Assembly (NCBI RefSeq): GCF_025143825.1 | Contig: NZ_CP083560.1 | Coordinates: 1,240,001-1,304,000 of the forward strand | Source: Sulfitobacter sp. S223 | Lineage (GTDB): Bacteria > Pseudomonadota > Alphaproteobacteria > Rhodobacterales > Rhodobacteraceae | DNA: 64,000 bases | Direction of reading: 5' to 3' | Part shown: piece after piece, positions 26,677 to 35,438 of the stretch | Layout: the number at the start of each line of letters is the position of its first letter | Numbering within the stretch: the first letter of the stretch is position 1 | The notes under the pieces: model-generated | Database searches by the model: none | What the model was told of the DNA's origin: nothing | Seen by the model: the letters and a program-made list of their open reading frames with translations, nothing else | Translations under genes and position numbers: made by a program

Positions 26677-26705
26677 AAAAAAGGCCGGCGCATGTCGGCC
26701 TTTTT
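26677..26705. terminator. Bidirectional terminator
   Basis: Stem AAGGCCG (26681-26687) / CGGCCTT (26696-26702), preceded by an A-run and followed by TTTTT. It lies between two convergent genes and can serve both strands. Confidence 0.85.
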
Positions 26706-26732
26706 CCTGTTTAGTCAGACGCAAGTTGGACG

Positions 26733-27737
26733 TTAGCGCATCCAGTAACCGTTGGATTTGAGCTGGTTGCGGATCGCTTGTTCTTTGCGGGGGAGGTTGG
26801 CGCGGTCAAACAGCGCACGGGCTTTGGTGCCGCGTCCCTGATAGATCATCCGCTTGATCGGGTCATATGTCTTTAACACTTTTTTCAGCTTGTTGGGGGC
26901 AGTAACCGCTTCTAATACCGCGACGACGTGATCGCTTTCGCGGGCATAAAGCAGCGGCAAAAGTCTGTAATGGCAGCTGATGGTTCCATCGAGCAGACCT
27001 TCAGGCAAAGTGTCACGACCGCCACCAAGGGAGTGGATGACCAGCGGCAGGGCCACCTGATCCAGCCAAGGGTCAAAGCTTTGCGCACAAAGCTCTACCG
27101 GCGGGGTGTCACGGATCGCCAGTGCATATTCCAGAAAGCGTTCGCCAAACAGATGCGGGCATTTGTAATAGAAGAACCCGGCGTTGAAATAGAGATAGCG
27201 GCGCCAGTACTCATCCGGCTGGTCCATATCCAGCGAGCTTTCGAAGTCCAACCCGAACTTGTCATAGAGAGACTTCCAAAGGCCCGTGTACCCGGGGCCG
27301 TAAAGCTGCGGGTGTGGCCAAGTACCCTCGCGCCGCAAAGACGCGCTGGGACGCTCGAAATCAAATGGCACCGAGGTTAGATCACCAGTGATAAGAGTAT
27401 CGGTATCGAAAAAGACAAACGGCTCACCTTTGGGCAGCGACTGGAGCAATTCGATCTTGTTGCCAAAGGGATAGACTTCACCAAAGTGCTTGTTCTCGAA
27501 GGGAATGATCTCGGCGCCCATTTCGGTCAGGGCATCGCGGACGGGCTGATTGCGCAGAGTCGGGTCCTTGCGCCAGAGCGGCCCGTTCTGTGGTTCAGCG
27601 ACAATAACGCGGCCTTTGAAATCGGGGCTCATAGCGCGCAGGGAGGCGACAAAGATCAACGCCTCATAGCCAAGCCGCCCTTGCTGGCCGACAATGACCA
27701 CATTGAATGGTTGGTTCGTGGCCGTGTTGGGTGCCAT
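26733..27737 (-). CDS. Glycosyltransferase-like protein (GT-A fold)
   Basis: 334 residues starting MAPNTATNQPFNVVIVGQQG, with a GAGGA ribosome binding site. A DxD motif sits at residues 111-113 in FVFFDTDTLITGDL, as in nucleotide-sugar glycosyltransferases of the GT8-like type. The acidic, aromatic middle (GPGYTGLWKSLYDKFGLDF...YLYFNAGFFYYKCPHLF) would form the acceptor site. No signal peptide. Exact family and substrate are unknown; it could modify surface polysaccharide. Confidence 0.65.
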   Translation of the reverse strand: MAPNTATNQPFNVVIVGQQGRLGYEALIFVASLRAMSPDFKGRVIVAEPQNGPLWRKDPTLRNQPVRDALTEMGAEIIPFENKHFGEVYPFGNKIELLQSLPKGEPFVFFDTDTLITGDLTSVPFDFERPSASLRREGTWPHPQLYGPGYTGLWKSLYDKFGLDFESSLDMDQPDEYWRRYLYFNAGFFYYKCPHLFGERFLEYALAIRDTPPVELCAQSFDPWLDQVALPLVIHSLGGGRDTLPEGLLDGTISCHYRLLPLLYARESDHVVAVLEAVTAPNKLKKVLKTYDPIKRMIYQGRGTKARALFDRANLPRKEQAIRNQLKSNGYWMR

Positions 27738-28399
27738 GCTCTGTCCTCGATTGTCCCGCGTTTTCGCGATGCGCTTTTGCGCGTCAGTATAGGGGGCATG
27801 TCGACTTTTGAAAGAATGCATTTAGCCTCACCAAGGTTGAGAGGGGTCCGTGTTCGATTTTGCTTTTGCTGAAATCGCTATGGCAGCTGCTAGAAAGGCG
27901 GCTGAAGCACGATCCGCCAACGTTGCAACTGCCAGTGTTGGCAATGGTCCGAACATGCGGATCAATGCGGATACACCCGTTCAACGATTGTTAGCAGGGC
28001 CACTAATACCGTCGGGAAACTTTGCACCTGCGACCGAGGCGGATCAGAACGCTGCCAGCGACGAACGGAAACCGGATCGTAATGCGCGAATAAACCGATT
28101 TGGATGACCTGTGCCATGATCGCGCGACGTTTGCACGGGGCGTTGTGCTTGTTCGCTGAATAAGATCCTGATTCGCCTTTCTTATGTCCTGAAGGGGATG
28201 GCTGGATTACACAAAAAGCCAGTTTCACCACTGATTGTTTCGCTATTTGCTACTGTCGCGGGAGAATTTGGGAAGCAATATGGCTAAAATAGGGCAATTG
28301 TGTCTGATGAGTGTTCTAATTGGTATTTCCCCTCCAATTTCCTGAGGCACCATGATTAATGTCTCTTCGTAAATTGTTAATGATTGGGAAGAGCCTGCC
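27738..28399. other. Gene-less stretch upstream of the repeat protein
   Basis: No convincing gene. An 85-codon plus-strand ORF from GTG 27850 has an AGGGG upstream but rare-codon-rich sequence and no recognisable motif, so I do not call it. The right end must hold the promoter of the large repeat protein. Confidence 0.5.
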
Positions 28400-30559
28400 A
28401 TGAGCGCCACTAATTCCATTTCCGTCACACTGGGTTGCGATCCGCAAACCATTGTCACGATCTCTGAAACCGACACAGGTACGCTGTTTATCATCGTAGC
28501 CTCCGCTGATCCGACAATGCCGGTTGATCTGGATGGTGTGTTCTTTAACCTCTCCGATGACAGCACGCTCGACAGCCTGAACTTCTTCCCCGATGCCAAC
28601 ACAGGGTCGATCTACTCCCCCGTGACCAGTGTTCAAGCGGCTGTGAACGGCGTTAATACGCTGGCAAATGGTGCGCAGGTTGCAGACAGCTATGATGTGG
28701 GTATTCAGTTCGGCACAGTGGCAAGCTCCACAGGTGGTGTTGTCAATCAGGCAAACTTCACCCTGTTCTCCGACAATGGCCCGATGAGCCTTTCCGATCT
28801 CGACATCAACAGCTTTGCAACCGTCGTCGATAGCGATGGCGGCAACGGTCAGGTGTTGACGTCAGGCGATGCCGTGGGCGCAGATCCGGTGTTGGTCAGC
28901 AAAGAAGTGCTGTTTGACAACTTCAACGACATCCATACAGCAGACCAGTCATCAGTCGTAGAAGGCCAGACCAATTGGGTGGCTGCCTGGGATAAACTGG
29001 TGACAAACAGCGATTACGAGGGTGTTCTTGCCCTCAAGACAGTCAGCACAGATGGCCCAGCCACACTGAGCTTTGACGCAAATGTCCACAACACGATGCT
29101 GTTCGAAAACTCTGGCGCCATGGCAGACAGCCTGCGTGTCGAAGTCAGCATCGACGGTGGCGACTGGGTCCTTCTGGACGAATTCCGTGTGAATGATCAC
29201 GGCACAGCGATTGTCGGTTCTGAAACTGGCCAGACATTTGGCAACTCTGCCAGCAACATCATGTATGAAGGCGGTGTTCTGGATACAGCCGAAGACACAG
29301 TGCAGTTCCGCTTTGTCTCTGACCTGACTGCGGCGGACGAATTCATCAAGCTCGACAATGTTTCCGTGTCTGTTTCTGAAGAAGTTGATGGCAATGTGAC
29401 AACAACGCTGGTCGAGAACCAAATCTCTGATGATTTCAATGACATCGCCTATGCCGAGCAATCCAATGTCGTTGACGGCCACACCAACTGGGTCGCTGCT
29501 TGGGACAAGCTGGTGACAAACAGCAACTACGAAGGTGAAATGCGCTTTACCGAAGTGGCAACTGACGGTCCGGTTTCTTTGACCATGGATCTGATGACCC
29601 ACAACACAGCAGTATTCGAGAACTCCGGTACCGCGGCAGACAGCTTCCGCGTTGAAGTCAGCATCGATGGTGGCGACTGGGTATTGCTGGATAACTATCA
29701 GGTGAATGACTACGGTACGGCCATTGTTGGCTCCGAAACCGGCCAGTCTTTCGGTAACTCTCTCTCCACAGTGAACTACTCTGGCGGTATCCTTGATACA
29801 GCCGAAGAGTCTGCTCAATTCCGTGTGGTTTCCGATCTTACGGCGCCGGACGAGTATATCAAAATCGATAACGTCAACATCACGTCGAGCGAAGAAGTGG
29901 TGAGCGATGCTGCGGGTGAAGAAAAAGTCCTGCTCTCCGAGAACTTTGACGGTGTGTATGACCCTGCCCATTCAGCGGCGATCGAAAGCGATGCAGGCTG
30001 GGATGTTCAGCATGGCGCTCTGCGCACAGATGGCTGCAACGACGGCATCCTCAAAACCGCAACGGTTCAGGCAGAAGGCGATACAAGCTTCAGCTTTGAT
30101 GCCTCAACTGATTGTGCGGCTGTGTTCGAAGCAACAGGTTACTACGCTGACTCGATGACGCTTCAGGTTCGTACCGAAGATAACACTTGGCAGACACTGG
30201 ACAATTTCGTGGTCAACGATCAGGGTACAGCGCTGGTCGGATCCGAGACAGGCAACGAGATCGGCAAAGATGCATCGACGCTGACCTATTCCGGCGGTGC
30301 GCTGGACGATGTTCAGGGCGATCTGCAGTTCCGCTTTGTCTCTGACATCTCTGCCTCGGACGAAGTTGTACGTCTGGACAACTTTGAGATCACGCAGAAG
30401 GCCGCGAGCGAAGTCGCGCCTGATGATGGAAAAGCCGGTCAGTACGATGTGGAATACATCGCCGGCATTCCCGTGCTTCAGCCAGTTCCAGAAGATCAGC
30501 TCAAGGCTGAGATCAATGTGTTGGACGAAGCCGCAGAAGAAGATGACCTCGTCATCTAA
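28400..30559 (+). CDS. Three-repeat, probably secreted acidic protein
   Basis: 719 residues, acidic, almost without Cys. An N-terminal beta-rich domain (1-165) is followed by three copies of a roughly 157-residue beta-sandwich-like module (about 167-325, 340-496, 508-665), each carrying NDxGTAxVGSETG, a central aspartate-rich strand and a VSDxxAxDExxxxDN close. Repeats 1 and 2 are near-identical in places (TNWVAAWDKLVTNS). Repeat 3 is diverged and contains two Cys (546, 572). No Sec signal; the end EEDDLVI resembles an acidic-then-hydrophobic type I secretion tail. Function unknown; adhesin or surface-layer-like role possible. Confidence 0.7.
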   Translation: MSATNSISVTLGCDPQTIVTISETDTGTLFIIVASADPTMPVDLDGVFFNLSDDSTLDSLNFFPDANTGSIYSPVTSVQAAVNGVNTLANGAQVADSYDVGIQFGTVASSTGGVVNQANFTLFSDNGPMSLSDLDINSFATVVDSDGGNGQVLTSGDAVGADPVLVSKEVLFDNFNDIHTADQSSVVEGQTNWVAAWDKLVTNSDYEGVLALKTVSTDGPATLSFDANVHNTMLFENSGAMADSLRVEVSIDGGDWVLLDEFRVNDHGTAIVGSETGQTFGNSASNIMYEGGVLDTAEDTVQFRFVSDLTAADEFIKLDNVSVSVSEEVDGNVTTTLVENQISDDFNDIAYAEQSNVVDGHTNWVAAWDKLVTNSNYEGEMRFTEVATDGPVSLTMDLMTHNTAVFENSGTAADSFRVEVSIDGGDWVLLDNYQVNDYGTAIVGSETGQSFGNSLSTVNYSGGILDTAEESAQFRVVSDLTAPDEYIKIDNVNITSSEEVVSDAAGEEKVLLSENFDGVYDPAHSAAIESDAGWDVQHGALRTDGCNDGILKTATVQAEGDTSFSFDASTDCAAVFEATGYYADSMTLQVRTEDNTWQTLDNFVVNDQGTALVGSETGNEIGKDASTLTYSGGALDDVQGDLQFRFVSDISASDEVVRLDNFEITQKAASEVAPDDGKAGQYDVEYIAGIPVLQPVPEDQLKAEINVLDEAAEEDDLVI
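28898..29374 (+). repeat. Intragenic repeat 1 of 3
   Basis: Codes for residues about 167-325 of the repeat protein. Most similar to repeat 2. Confidence 0.8.
29417..29887 (+). repeat. Intragenic repeat 2 of 3
   Basis: Codes for residues about 340-496. It shares long identical peptides with repeat 1, for example VEVSIDGGDWVLLD and GTAIVGSETGQ. Confidence 0.8.
29921..30394 (+). repeat. Intragenic repeat 3 of 3 (diverged)
   Basis: Codes for residues about 508-665. It keeps the VND-GTA-VGSETG core and the DExVRLDN end, but the first half has changed and gained two cysteines. Confidence 0.75.
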
Positions 30560-30580
30560 GCTGCCGTCTATTTAAAAAGA

Positions 30581-30617
30581 AAGGCCTCTGTCCCACAATC
30601 GGGGCAGGGGCCTTTTT
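30581..30617 (+). terminator. Terminator after the repeat protein
   Basis: A 14-bp stem (30581-30594 with 30601-30614, two G:T pairs) followed by T-run 30613-30617. It may also serve the convergent DUF1513 gene. Confidence 0.9.
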
Positions 30618-30640
30618 GTATCTTGGCGGGCGGTTCAGGT

Positions 30641-31738
30641 TCAGCCAAACGATGGCATGACAGGTACCAGATGGTTGTCCCACATCAGGTCCGATTGATG
30701 TATCGCCTGCGCCTGTCGCAGGCCGATGTGGCGCATTTCGCCAGTACCAGAAGTCACGGTAAAGGAGGGACCGATCATGGTCACACCGCAAACGTCCTCT
30801 AACGGAATGGCCTTTGACAGCTTCAAAGAACGCGCGTCATAAATTTGCACAATACCACCTCGTGGTGAAGTGACTGCGATGCTCTGACCATCTCGCGAGC
30901 ACGCAATGCTTCCCACGTAGCCATCCATGTCCCGCAGTTGATCGGGCAAAGATTGCATCAAGGTGATGGGCGATCCGCGCCTGTGTGTGCCCACCAACGC
31001 AGGCGCATCGCCTTCGCCTTGCCACTGCATCCCGAATGCTACCGTTCCGTCACGGCTAAGCGCCAAGTGCCTGATCGAATTCTTGTGCATCCCTTCGGGC
31101 AACGAAACCGTATCAAGTACCCTGCCGTTTTCGATATAGGTAAGGTTCGGCTGCATGGTCGGGATATTGAGCTTTGTTCGGCCCGTGTCAGGGTGGGTAT
31201 CAATGCCACCGTTCGCTACCACCAGAATGTCGGTGCCTAGTAACCGTTTGATATCATGAGGGCCAACCCCGCCGCTGTCCCATTCGTCGACGCGGGTATA
31301 CCTATTTTTGACGTCCCAAACTCCGATGCACCCGCGACCGACTTCGAAATCATTCTCGGTCGTGAACAGCAGATCTCCATTGGCAGAAAAGGCGCCATGG
31401 CCGTAAAAATGGCGGCCTTCTGGTGAGGAAAGCACCGCCTTTTGCTGACCTGTTACGCAATCAATGACGACCGCGAATGTTCCGGGGCGGCGGGCAAAGG
31501 CGACTGCCTCTGGCCGTTTGGGGTGCGCCGCTGCCGCATGACCGCGGGCGGGCAGGGGAAGCTGGAACTTGATAGAAAGGTCCTGTCCGATACCGCATAG
31601 AATATACGCGCCGTCCGGCCGTGCCGCAGCGGAAAGAAACGCAGGTGACCCGGCGTCCGCCCAAGTTGGCTTTGGGATAAATCCTGCAGCCAACATCCCG
31701 CCGATGAATTGCCGTCTGCCGGAAACCGTCTTGCTCAT
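30641..31738 (-). CDS. DUF1513 family periplasmic protein
   Basis: 365 residues. A twin-arginine-like signal is visible (GRRQFIGGMLAAGF). The mature part has beta-propeller features (FSANGDLLFTTEN, GVWDVKN, VQIYDARSLKL). This matches the fourth member of the conserved iron-linked set imelysin / di-heme protein / imelysin / DUF1513 (COG3487-COG3490). Role within iron uptake unknown. It starts one base after the imelysin stop, so it is co-transcribed. The start MSKTVSGRRQ at 31738 is chosen because the upstream extension would overlap that gene. Confidence 0.85.
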   Translation of the reverse strand: MSKTVSGRRQFIGGMLAAGFIPKPTWADAGSPAFLSAAARPDGAYILCGIGQDLSIKFQLPLPARGHAAAAHPKRPEAVAFARRPGTFAVVIDCVTGQQKAVLSSPEGRHFYGHGAFSANGDLLFTTENDFEVGRGCIGVWDVKNRYTRVDEWDSGGVGPHDIKRLLGTDILVVANGGIDTHPDTGRTKLNIPTMQPNLTYIENGRVLDTVSLPEGMHKNSIRHLALSRDGTVAFGMQWQGEGDAPALVGTHRRGSPITLMQSLPDQLRDMDGYVGSIACSRDGQSIAVTSPRGGIVQIYDARSLKLSKAIPLEDVCGVTMIGPSFTVTSGTGEMRHIGLRQAQAIHQSDLMWDNHLVPVMPSFG

Positions 31739-31739
31739 G

Positions 31740-32756
31740 TCAGTCTCCGTCCAACGAGTTGAAACCGGCAGCGACCCCCAAAGTGGGCCCAAGGTCCTGA
31801 CCGACCTTATCGCGGATCGCGTCGATAGATTGCTGCAACACCTCAATCCTGAGACGGCTTTGCGGATCGCCAGCACCTTCGAATGTCGGGTCATTCAGCG
31901 CCAGCAGGTTCTTTTGTGCATCCTCGAAGGCGTCATTCAGTGTATTCGCAAGTGCGGCATCGTCTGATGCTAGTCGCGCCGTCAAATCTTGCAAGGATTG
32001 CAGACTTAGGCCCACGTGTCGGGCAGAACGTCCCGATCTGCGCGCCTCGGCGCGGGTCGGGCGCGGGCGGTCAAACGTGCCAAGCGGACGACCAAGCCGT
32101 GTATCGGACGTAAATTGCAATCCGGTCGTCAAAGCCTTGAACAGTTCTTGAAGCACCTCTTCGTTGGTCCTGTAAGGTCCGTCGTCGGAGGGGCTGAGCA
32201 TTTGTGCGGCGAAGGATTGCTGCCAGTCGGAAAGGATCGCATCCGATATGACTGCGATATCAGCGCTGATCGTTTGCACCAATTGGCAGTGATAGCTCGG
32301 CTCCCCAGCAACCATCAGCGCATCATCATAGAGCAAGTACTCAAGCGCATAAAAACCCCGTGCGGCGATTGAGACTGCCGCATAGTCGGCGACCGAGGCG
32401 CCGATAGGGTCCTGTTCTGAGATCAGACCGCCAAGGGCGCGCGGCGTTGCCCCGCGACTGTCTGGCCAGAAGGCAAGCGCATAGGCGCGGTCATCCGTCT
32501 CTGTGGGACCAAAGCGCAGGTGGCTTGCCAAGACCCAAGCATCGAAAGCATCGCCATAAGACGCGCGCAAAGTGGCTGATGTTGGCCTGCAATCCTTGGC
32601 CGCGACATCGGCCAATTGGCGGGATGCCGTGCGCAGTGTTTCAAATCGCGGCATAATATGCGCCTGAATGACGTCTTGCGCCGCTGTGCTTGCGGTTTCG
32701 GCTATCGAAGCGACAGGCGCGAAAACAACAGCGGTCGCTAGGGCGATCTGTTTCAT
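31740..32756 (-). CDS. Imelysin family periplasmic protein (second copy)
   Basis: 338 residues with a Sec signal (cleavage likely after VASIA). The imelysin core is seen around LASHLRFGPTETDDRAYALAFWPD and GFYALEYLLYDD. The family GxHxxE metal-site motif reads GFYALE here, so the His is replaced by Tyr. It corresponds to the shorter COG3489-type imelysin of the iron-linked set. The start overlaps the end of the di-heme protein gene by four bases. Confidence 0.88.
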   Translation of the reverse strand: MKQIALATAVVFAPVASIAETASTAAQDVIQAHIMPRFETLRTASRQLADVAAKDCRPTSATLRASYGDAFDAWVLASHLRFGPTETDDRAYALAFWPDSRGATPRALGGLISEQDPIGASVADYAAVSIAARGFYALEYLLYDDALMVAGEPSYHCQLVQTISADIAVISDAILSDWQQSFAAQMLSPSDDGPYRTNEEVLQELFKALTTGLQFTSDTRLGRPLGTFDRPRPTRAEARRSGRSARHVGLSLQSLQDLTARLASDDAALANTLNDAFEDAQKNLLALNDPTFEGAGDPQSRLRIEVLQQSIDAIRDKVGQDLGPTLGVAAGFNSLDGD

Positions 32757-34333
32757 AGACTCTCCAAATAGGTGATGAGGGCATCACGGTCGGCAGTCGG
32801 CAGGTTCACAACTGCATCGCGCTGCGCCTGCGCCTCGCCGCCGTGCCATAACACTGCTTCCAAAATTGACCGTGCGCGTCCATCGTGCAGAAAATAGGTG
32901 TGTCCGCTTACTTGTTTCGTCAAACCAATCCCCCAAAGTGGCGGCGTGCGCCATTCGGTGCCTGTCGCGCGCGCTTCGGGGCGGTTATCGGCCAAATCCG
33001 GCCCCATGTCGTGCAACAGCATGTCAGTGAAGGGCCAGATCAGTTGAAAGCTTTGCTCGGGTTGATCCTTTAGGCGGTGAGTGACGAAGCTAGGCGTGTG
33101 GCACGACGTGCAACCGGTTTCGTAGAAGACTTCCTTGCCGCGAAGAACCTGAGGGTCATCCACGTGGCGGCGCGCCGGAACAGCCAGATTGCGGCTGTAG
33201 AAGGAGACAAGCTCCATCCCCTCGGCGTCAATTTCTGTTGCGCGCGCATCGCCATCTCCGTGAGCTGCGGTTTGACACAAGGTTTGCGCCGCTGTGCATT
33301 CGCCGGCGCCAGCGGGAAACAGCGGATTGGAGATGCCGATATCACCGGCAAACGCGCTTGCTGACTGCTCCATAATTGTGGGGTTGCCGGCTTTCAGCCC
33401 GAAGCGGCCCAGCATGGGGCGGTCAAACTCTTGGGACCAGACAACATTGGGGCGTCCGGAAATCCCGTCGCCATCCAGATCTTCAGGATCCGCATTGGCA
33501 AGAATATCTGCTGCGGGCACCGCCTCCAGCAGGCCAAGCCCAATCATCTGTGGCGCCACGCGGGGCGACAGCATCGCCTGCGGGTGTAAGGGGCCATAGC
33601 CAAGATTGGTCGCCTTATATGTGGGGTGACGCAGCGATACTTCGGTACCATCCGCCAAGGTGACAATGTTTTCGGTGTATGTGATGTCCAAGCGGTATTC
33701 AGACGCATGGCCCTGCACGGCAAAATCCTGCAACTGCGAGCCGTAGTTCGGGTCGGGAAGGGTTGCGATGTAGTCTTCGATTTCATGAATTCCGGCACCC
33801 TGCGGCGCAGGGATCGATATCCGCAGAAACATGGACACCGAATTGTCATCTGCGTTCTCTGGCGGGTGTCCGCGCCCGTCCTTGATATGGCAGCGCTGAC
33901 AGGACCGCGCATTATAAAGCGGACCTAACCCGTCGGATGCCAGTGTCGATGAGGGTGAGGATACCCACAGCTTGCGAAACAGGCCATTGCCCAGCTTGAA
34001 CGTCAACTCGTCCTCGAAAGACATATTGCCGGAGGGCTGGGAAAACGCATTTGCGTCCGGAAAGACACGCACGGTTGCTGCGCCTCCGGGGCGTTCTTCG
34101 AAACGTTGAGGGGATGTAAAATCGGTTGTCGGCGCCGTGACGGCGTTGATCCGCGCGCTTTCCGCGTCTGTGCGCGGCACCACAGTCAAATGCGGATCGC
34201 CGAGGCCCCAATTAGGGGCCCCGGCAGCGTCATTTGCCAACGCAACCGAGCCTGCCGTCACGGCCAAAAGCAGCAGGTGGTCGTGGGGCTTGAACCTTTT
34301 TTGACGCTTAATGTTTGTCTTCTGTTTCTTCAC
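32753..34333 (-). CDS. Di-heme thiol-oxidoreductase family protein (DUF1111)
   Basis: 526 residues. Two heme c sites are visible: Cys145-x-x-Cys148-His149 (SCQRCH) and Cys408-x-x-Cys411-His412 (GCTSCH). The N-terminus has basic residues then a hydrophobic stretch (LLLLAVTAGSVALA), consistent with export. The family is distantly related to bacterial di-heme peroxidases (MauG/CcpA-like) and is consistently linked to imelysins, so it may handle iron redox state or release in the periplasm (inference). It is coupled to the downstream imelysin by ATGA overlap. Confidence 0.9.
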   Translation of the reverse strand: MKKQKTNIKRQKRFKPHDHLLLLAVTAGSVALANDAAGAPNWGLGDPHLTVVPRTDAESARINAVTAPTTDFTSPQRFEERPGGAATVRVFPDANAFSQPSGNMSFEDELTFKLGNGLFRKLWVSSPSSTLASDGLGPLYNARSCQRCHIKDGRGHPPENADDNSVSMFLRISIPAPQGAGIHEIEDYIATLPDPNYGSQLQDFAVQGHASEYRLDITYTENIVTLADGTEVSLRHPTYKATNLGYGPLHPQAMLSPRVAPQMIGLGLLEAVPAADILANADPEDLDGDGISGRPNVVWSQEFDRPMLGRFGLKAGNPTIMEQSASAFAGDIGISNPLFPAGAGECTAAQTLCQTAAHGDGDARATEIDAEGMELVSFYSRNLAVPARRHVDDPQVLRGKEVFYETGCTSCHTPSFVTHRLKDQPEQSFQLIWPFTDMLLHDMGPDLADNRPEARATGTEWRTPPLWGIGLTKQVSGHTYFLHDGRARSILEAVLWHGGEAQAQRDAVVNLPTADRDALITYLESL

Positions 34334-34392
34334 CGGCTGAGGCTTTCTGATCTTGTAGGTATCTTGGAAAACACGTTTCGGATGACTGTGGG

Positions 34393-35391
34393 TTAAAATG
34401 CAATCACCGCCGAGAGACCTACCGCCGTGGATTTCTCACCTTCGACATCGAAGCGGGCAACGCCAAAGCTTGCGTCAATATTCTCTGCAAGATTGCGATC
34501 AACACCAAGCGCGATCATGCTGTCCGTTGGCGCAGCAGAATGGTCAATGACGGTCGTAGACGCTGAAAACGTCCAGACGTTTTGTGTGTAGGTCAATCCG
34601 GTGGTGAGGTAGGTTGCATCGTCATCCGTGCCGCCGACACCGTTGAAATGGGCGACTTCCGTGATCAAATTAAACCCGTTTGCGAACCCATGAGTCAGGC
34701 CAGCGACGACACCAGTCTCATCCGATATGTCTCCGTCACCCGCCGACAGGTGGCGCGCGCCGATCCAAGCCGTCGTATCGCCAAATTCCTGAGTGTACTG
34801 AAGGGCGACGTTATCAAGTTTGCCAGTGTTGCCCGGTCCGCCATCAACAACAGATACGCGGCCGCGCTTTGTTGCGATACTATCGCTAAGGCCGGTGTCA
34901 TCGGCATAGAAAACCGCAAAGGAAAGGGCGCCCGGGCCAACGGGTGTCTCGACCGATGCACCGATCATTTCGCTCAGCTCGTAATCTCCGGCGAGCGCGT
35001 CGCCATAGAAACCGGGCGCTTCGTCCCATGCAACTGCGAAGACCGGGCTAATTTTACCAACAGACACAAATGTGTCCCCGAAATTATAGCGCAGCCCCAG
35101 CTCAGCGACATACAGCCCGATGTCGTCAAAGGCGCGGTTGTCTTCGGCATCAATGACAGATTCCAGTGTCAGTTCACCAAAAAGGCTCAGACGCTGCGCG
35201 ATTGCCGCTTCAAAAGCGAGGGATGCAGAGATGTAGGTATCGGAAAATTGAGCCGTCGGATCATCAGAGCTTACCGTGGCATCAACACCGAGTTCAACTT
35301 CGCCTTCCCATGTGAAACCTGCCTCTTGGGCATAGCTTGCTTGAGCGGTGGAGATGGCCGATGCCGCCGCGAAAATGATTGTCTTTTTCAT
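34393..35391 (-). CDS. Porin-like outer membrane beta-barrel protein
   Basis: 332 residues. A signal peptide ends near QASYAQ. The mature protein is made of alternating strands and turns rich in Gly, Asp and Thr, and it ends in ...GLSAVIAF with the C-terminal Phe typical of outer membrane barrels. It lies between the IrpA-like imelysin and the di-heme protein, so it may be an iron-related outer membrane channel. No TonB box is seen. Confidence 0.82.
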   Translation of the reverse strand: MKKTIIFAAASAISTAQASYAQEAGFTWEGEVELGVDATVSSDDPTAQFSDTYISASLAFEAAIAQRLSLFGELTLESVIDAEDNRAFDDIGLYVAELGLRYNFGDTFVSVGKISPVFAVAWDEAPGFYGDALAGDYELSEMIGASVETPVGPGALSFAVFYADDTGLSDSIATKRGRVSVVDGGPGNTGKLDNVALQYTQEFGDTTAWIGARHLSAGDGDISDETGVVAGLTHGFANGFNLITEVAHFNGVGGTDDDATYLTTGLTYTQNVWTFSASTTVIDHSAAPTDSMIALGVDRNLAENIDASFGVARFDVEGEKSTAVGLSAVIAF

Positions 35392-35438
35392 GTCGTTTCT
35401 TTCGTGAAATTTAATGCTTTTGGGAGGAGGGGCAGGTG

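Noticed and set aside
27850..28107. 85-codon ORF with GTG start
   Set aside because: It has a weak ribosome binding site, but rare codons, no motif and no support from neighbours; left uncalled.
28952..29971. 339-codon reverse ORF opposite the repeat protein
   Set aside because: It mirrors the repeats of the plus-strand gene and has no independent features.
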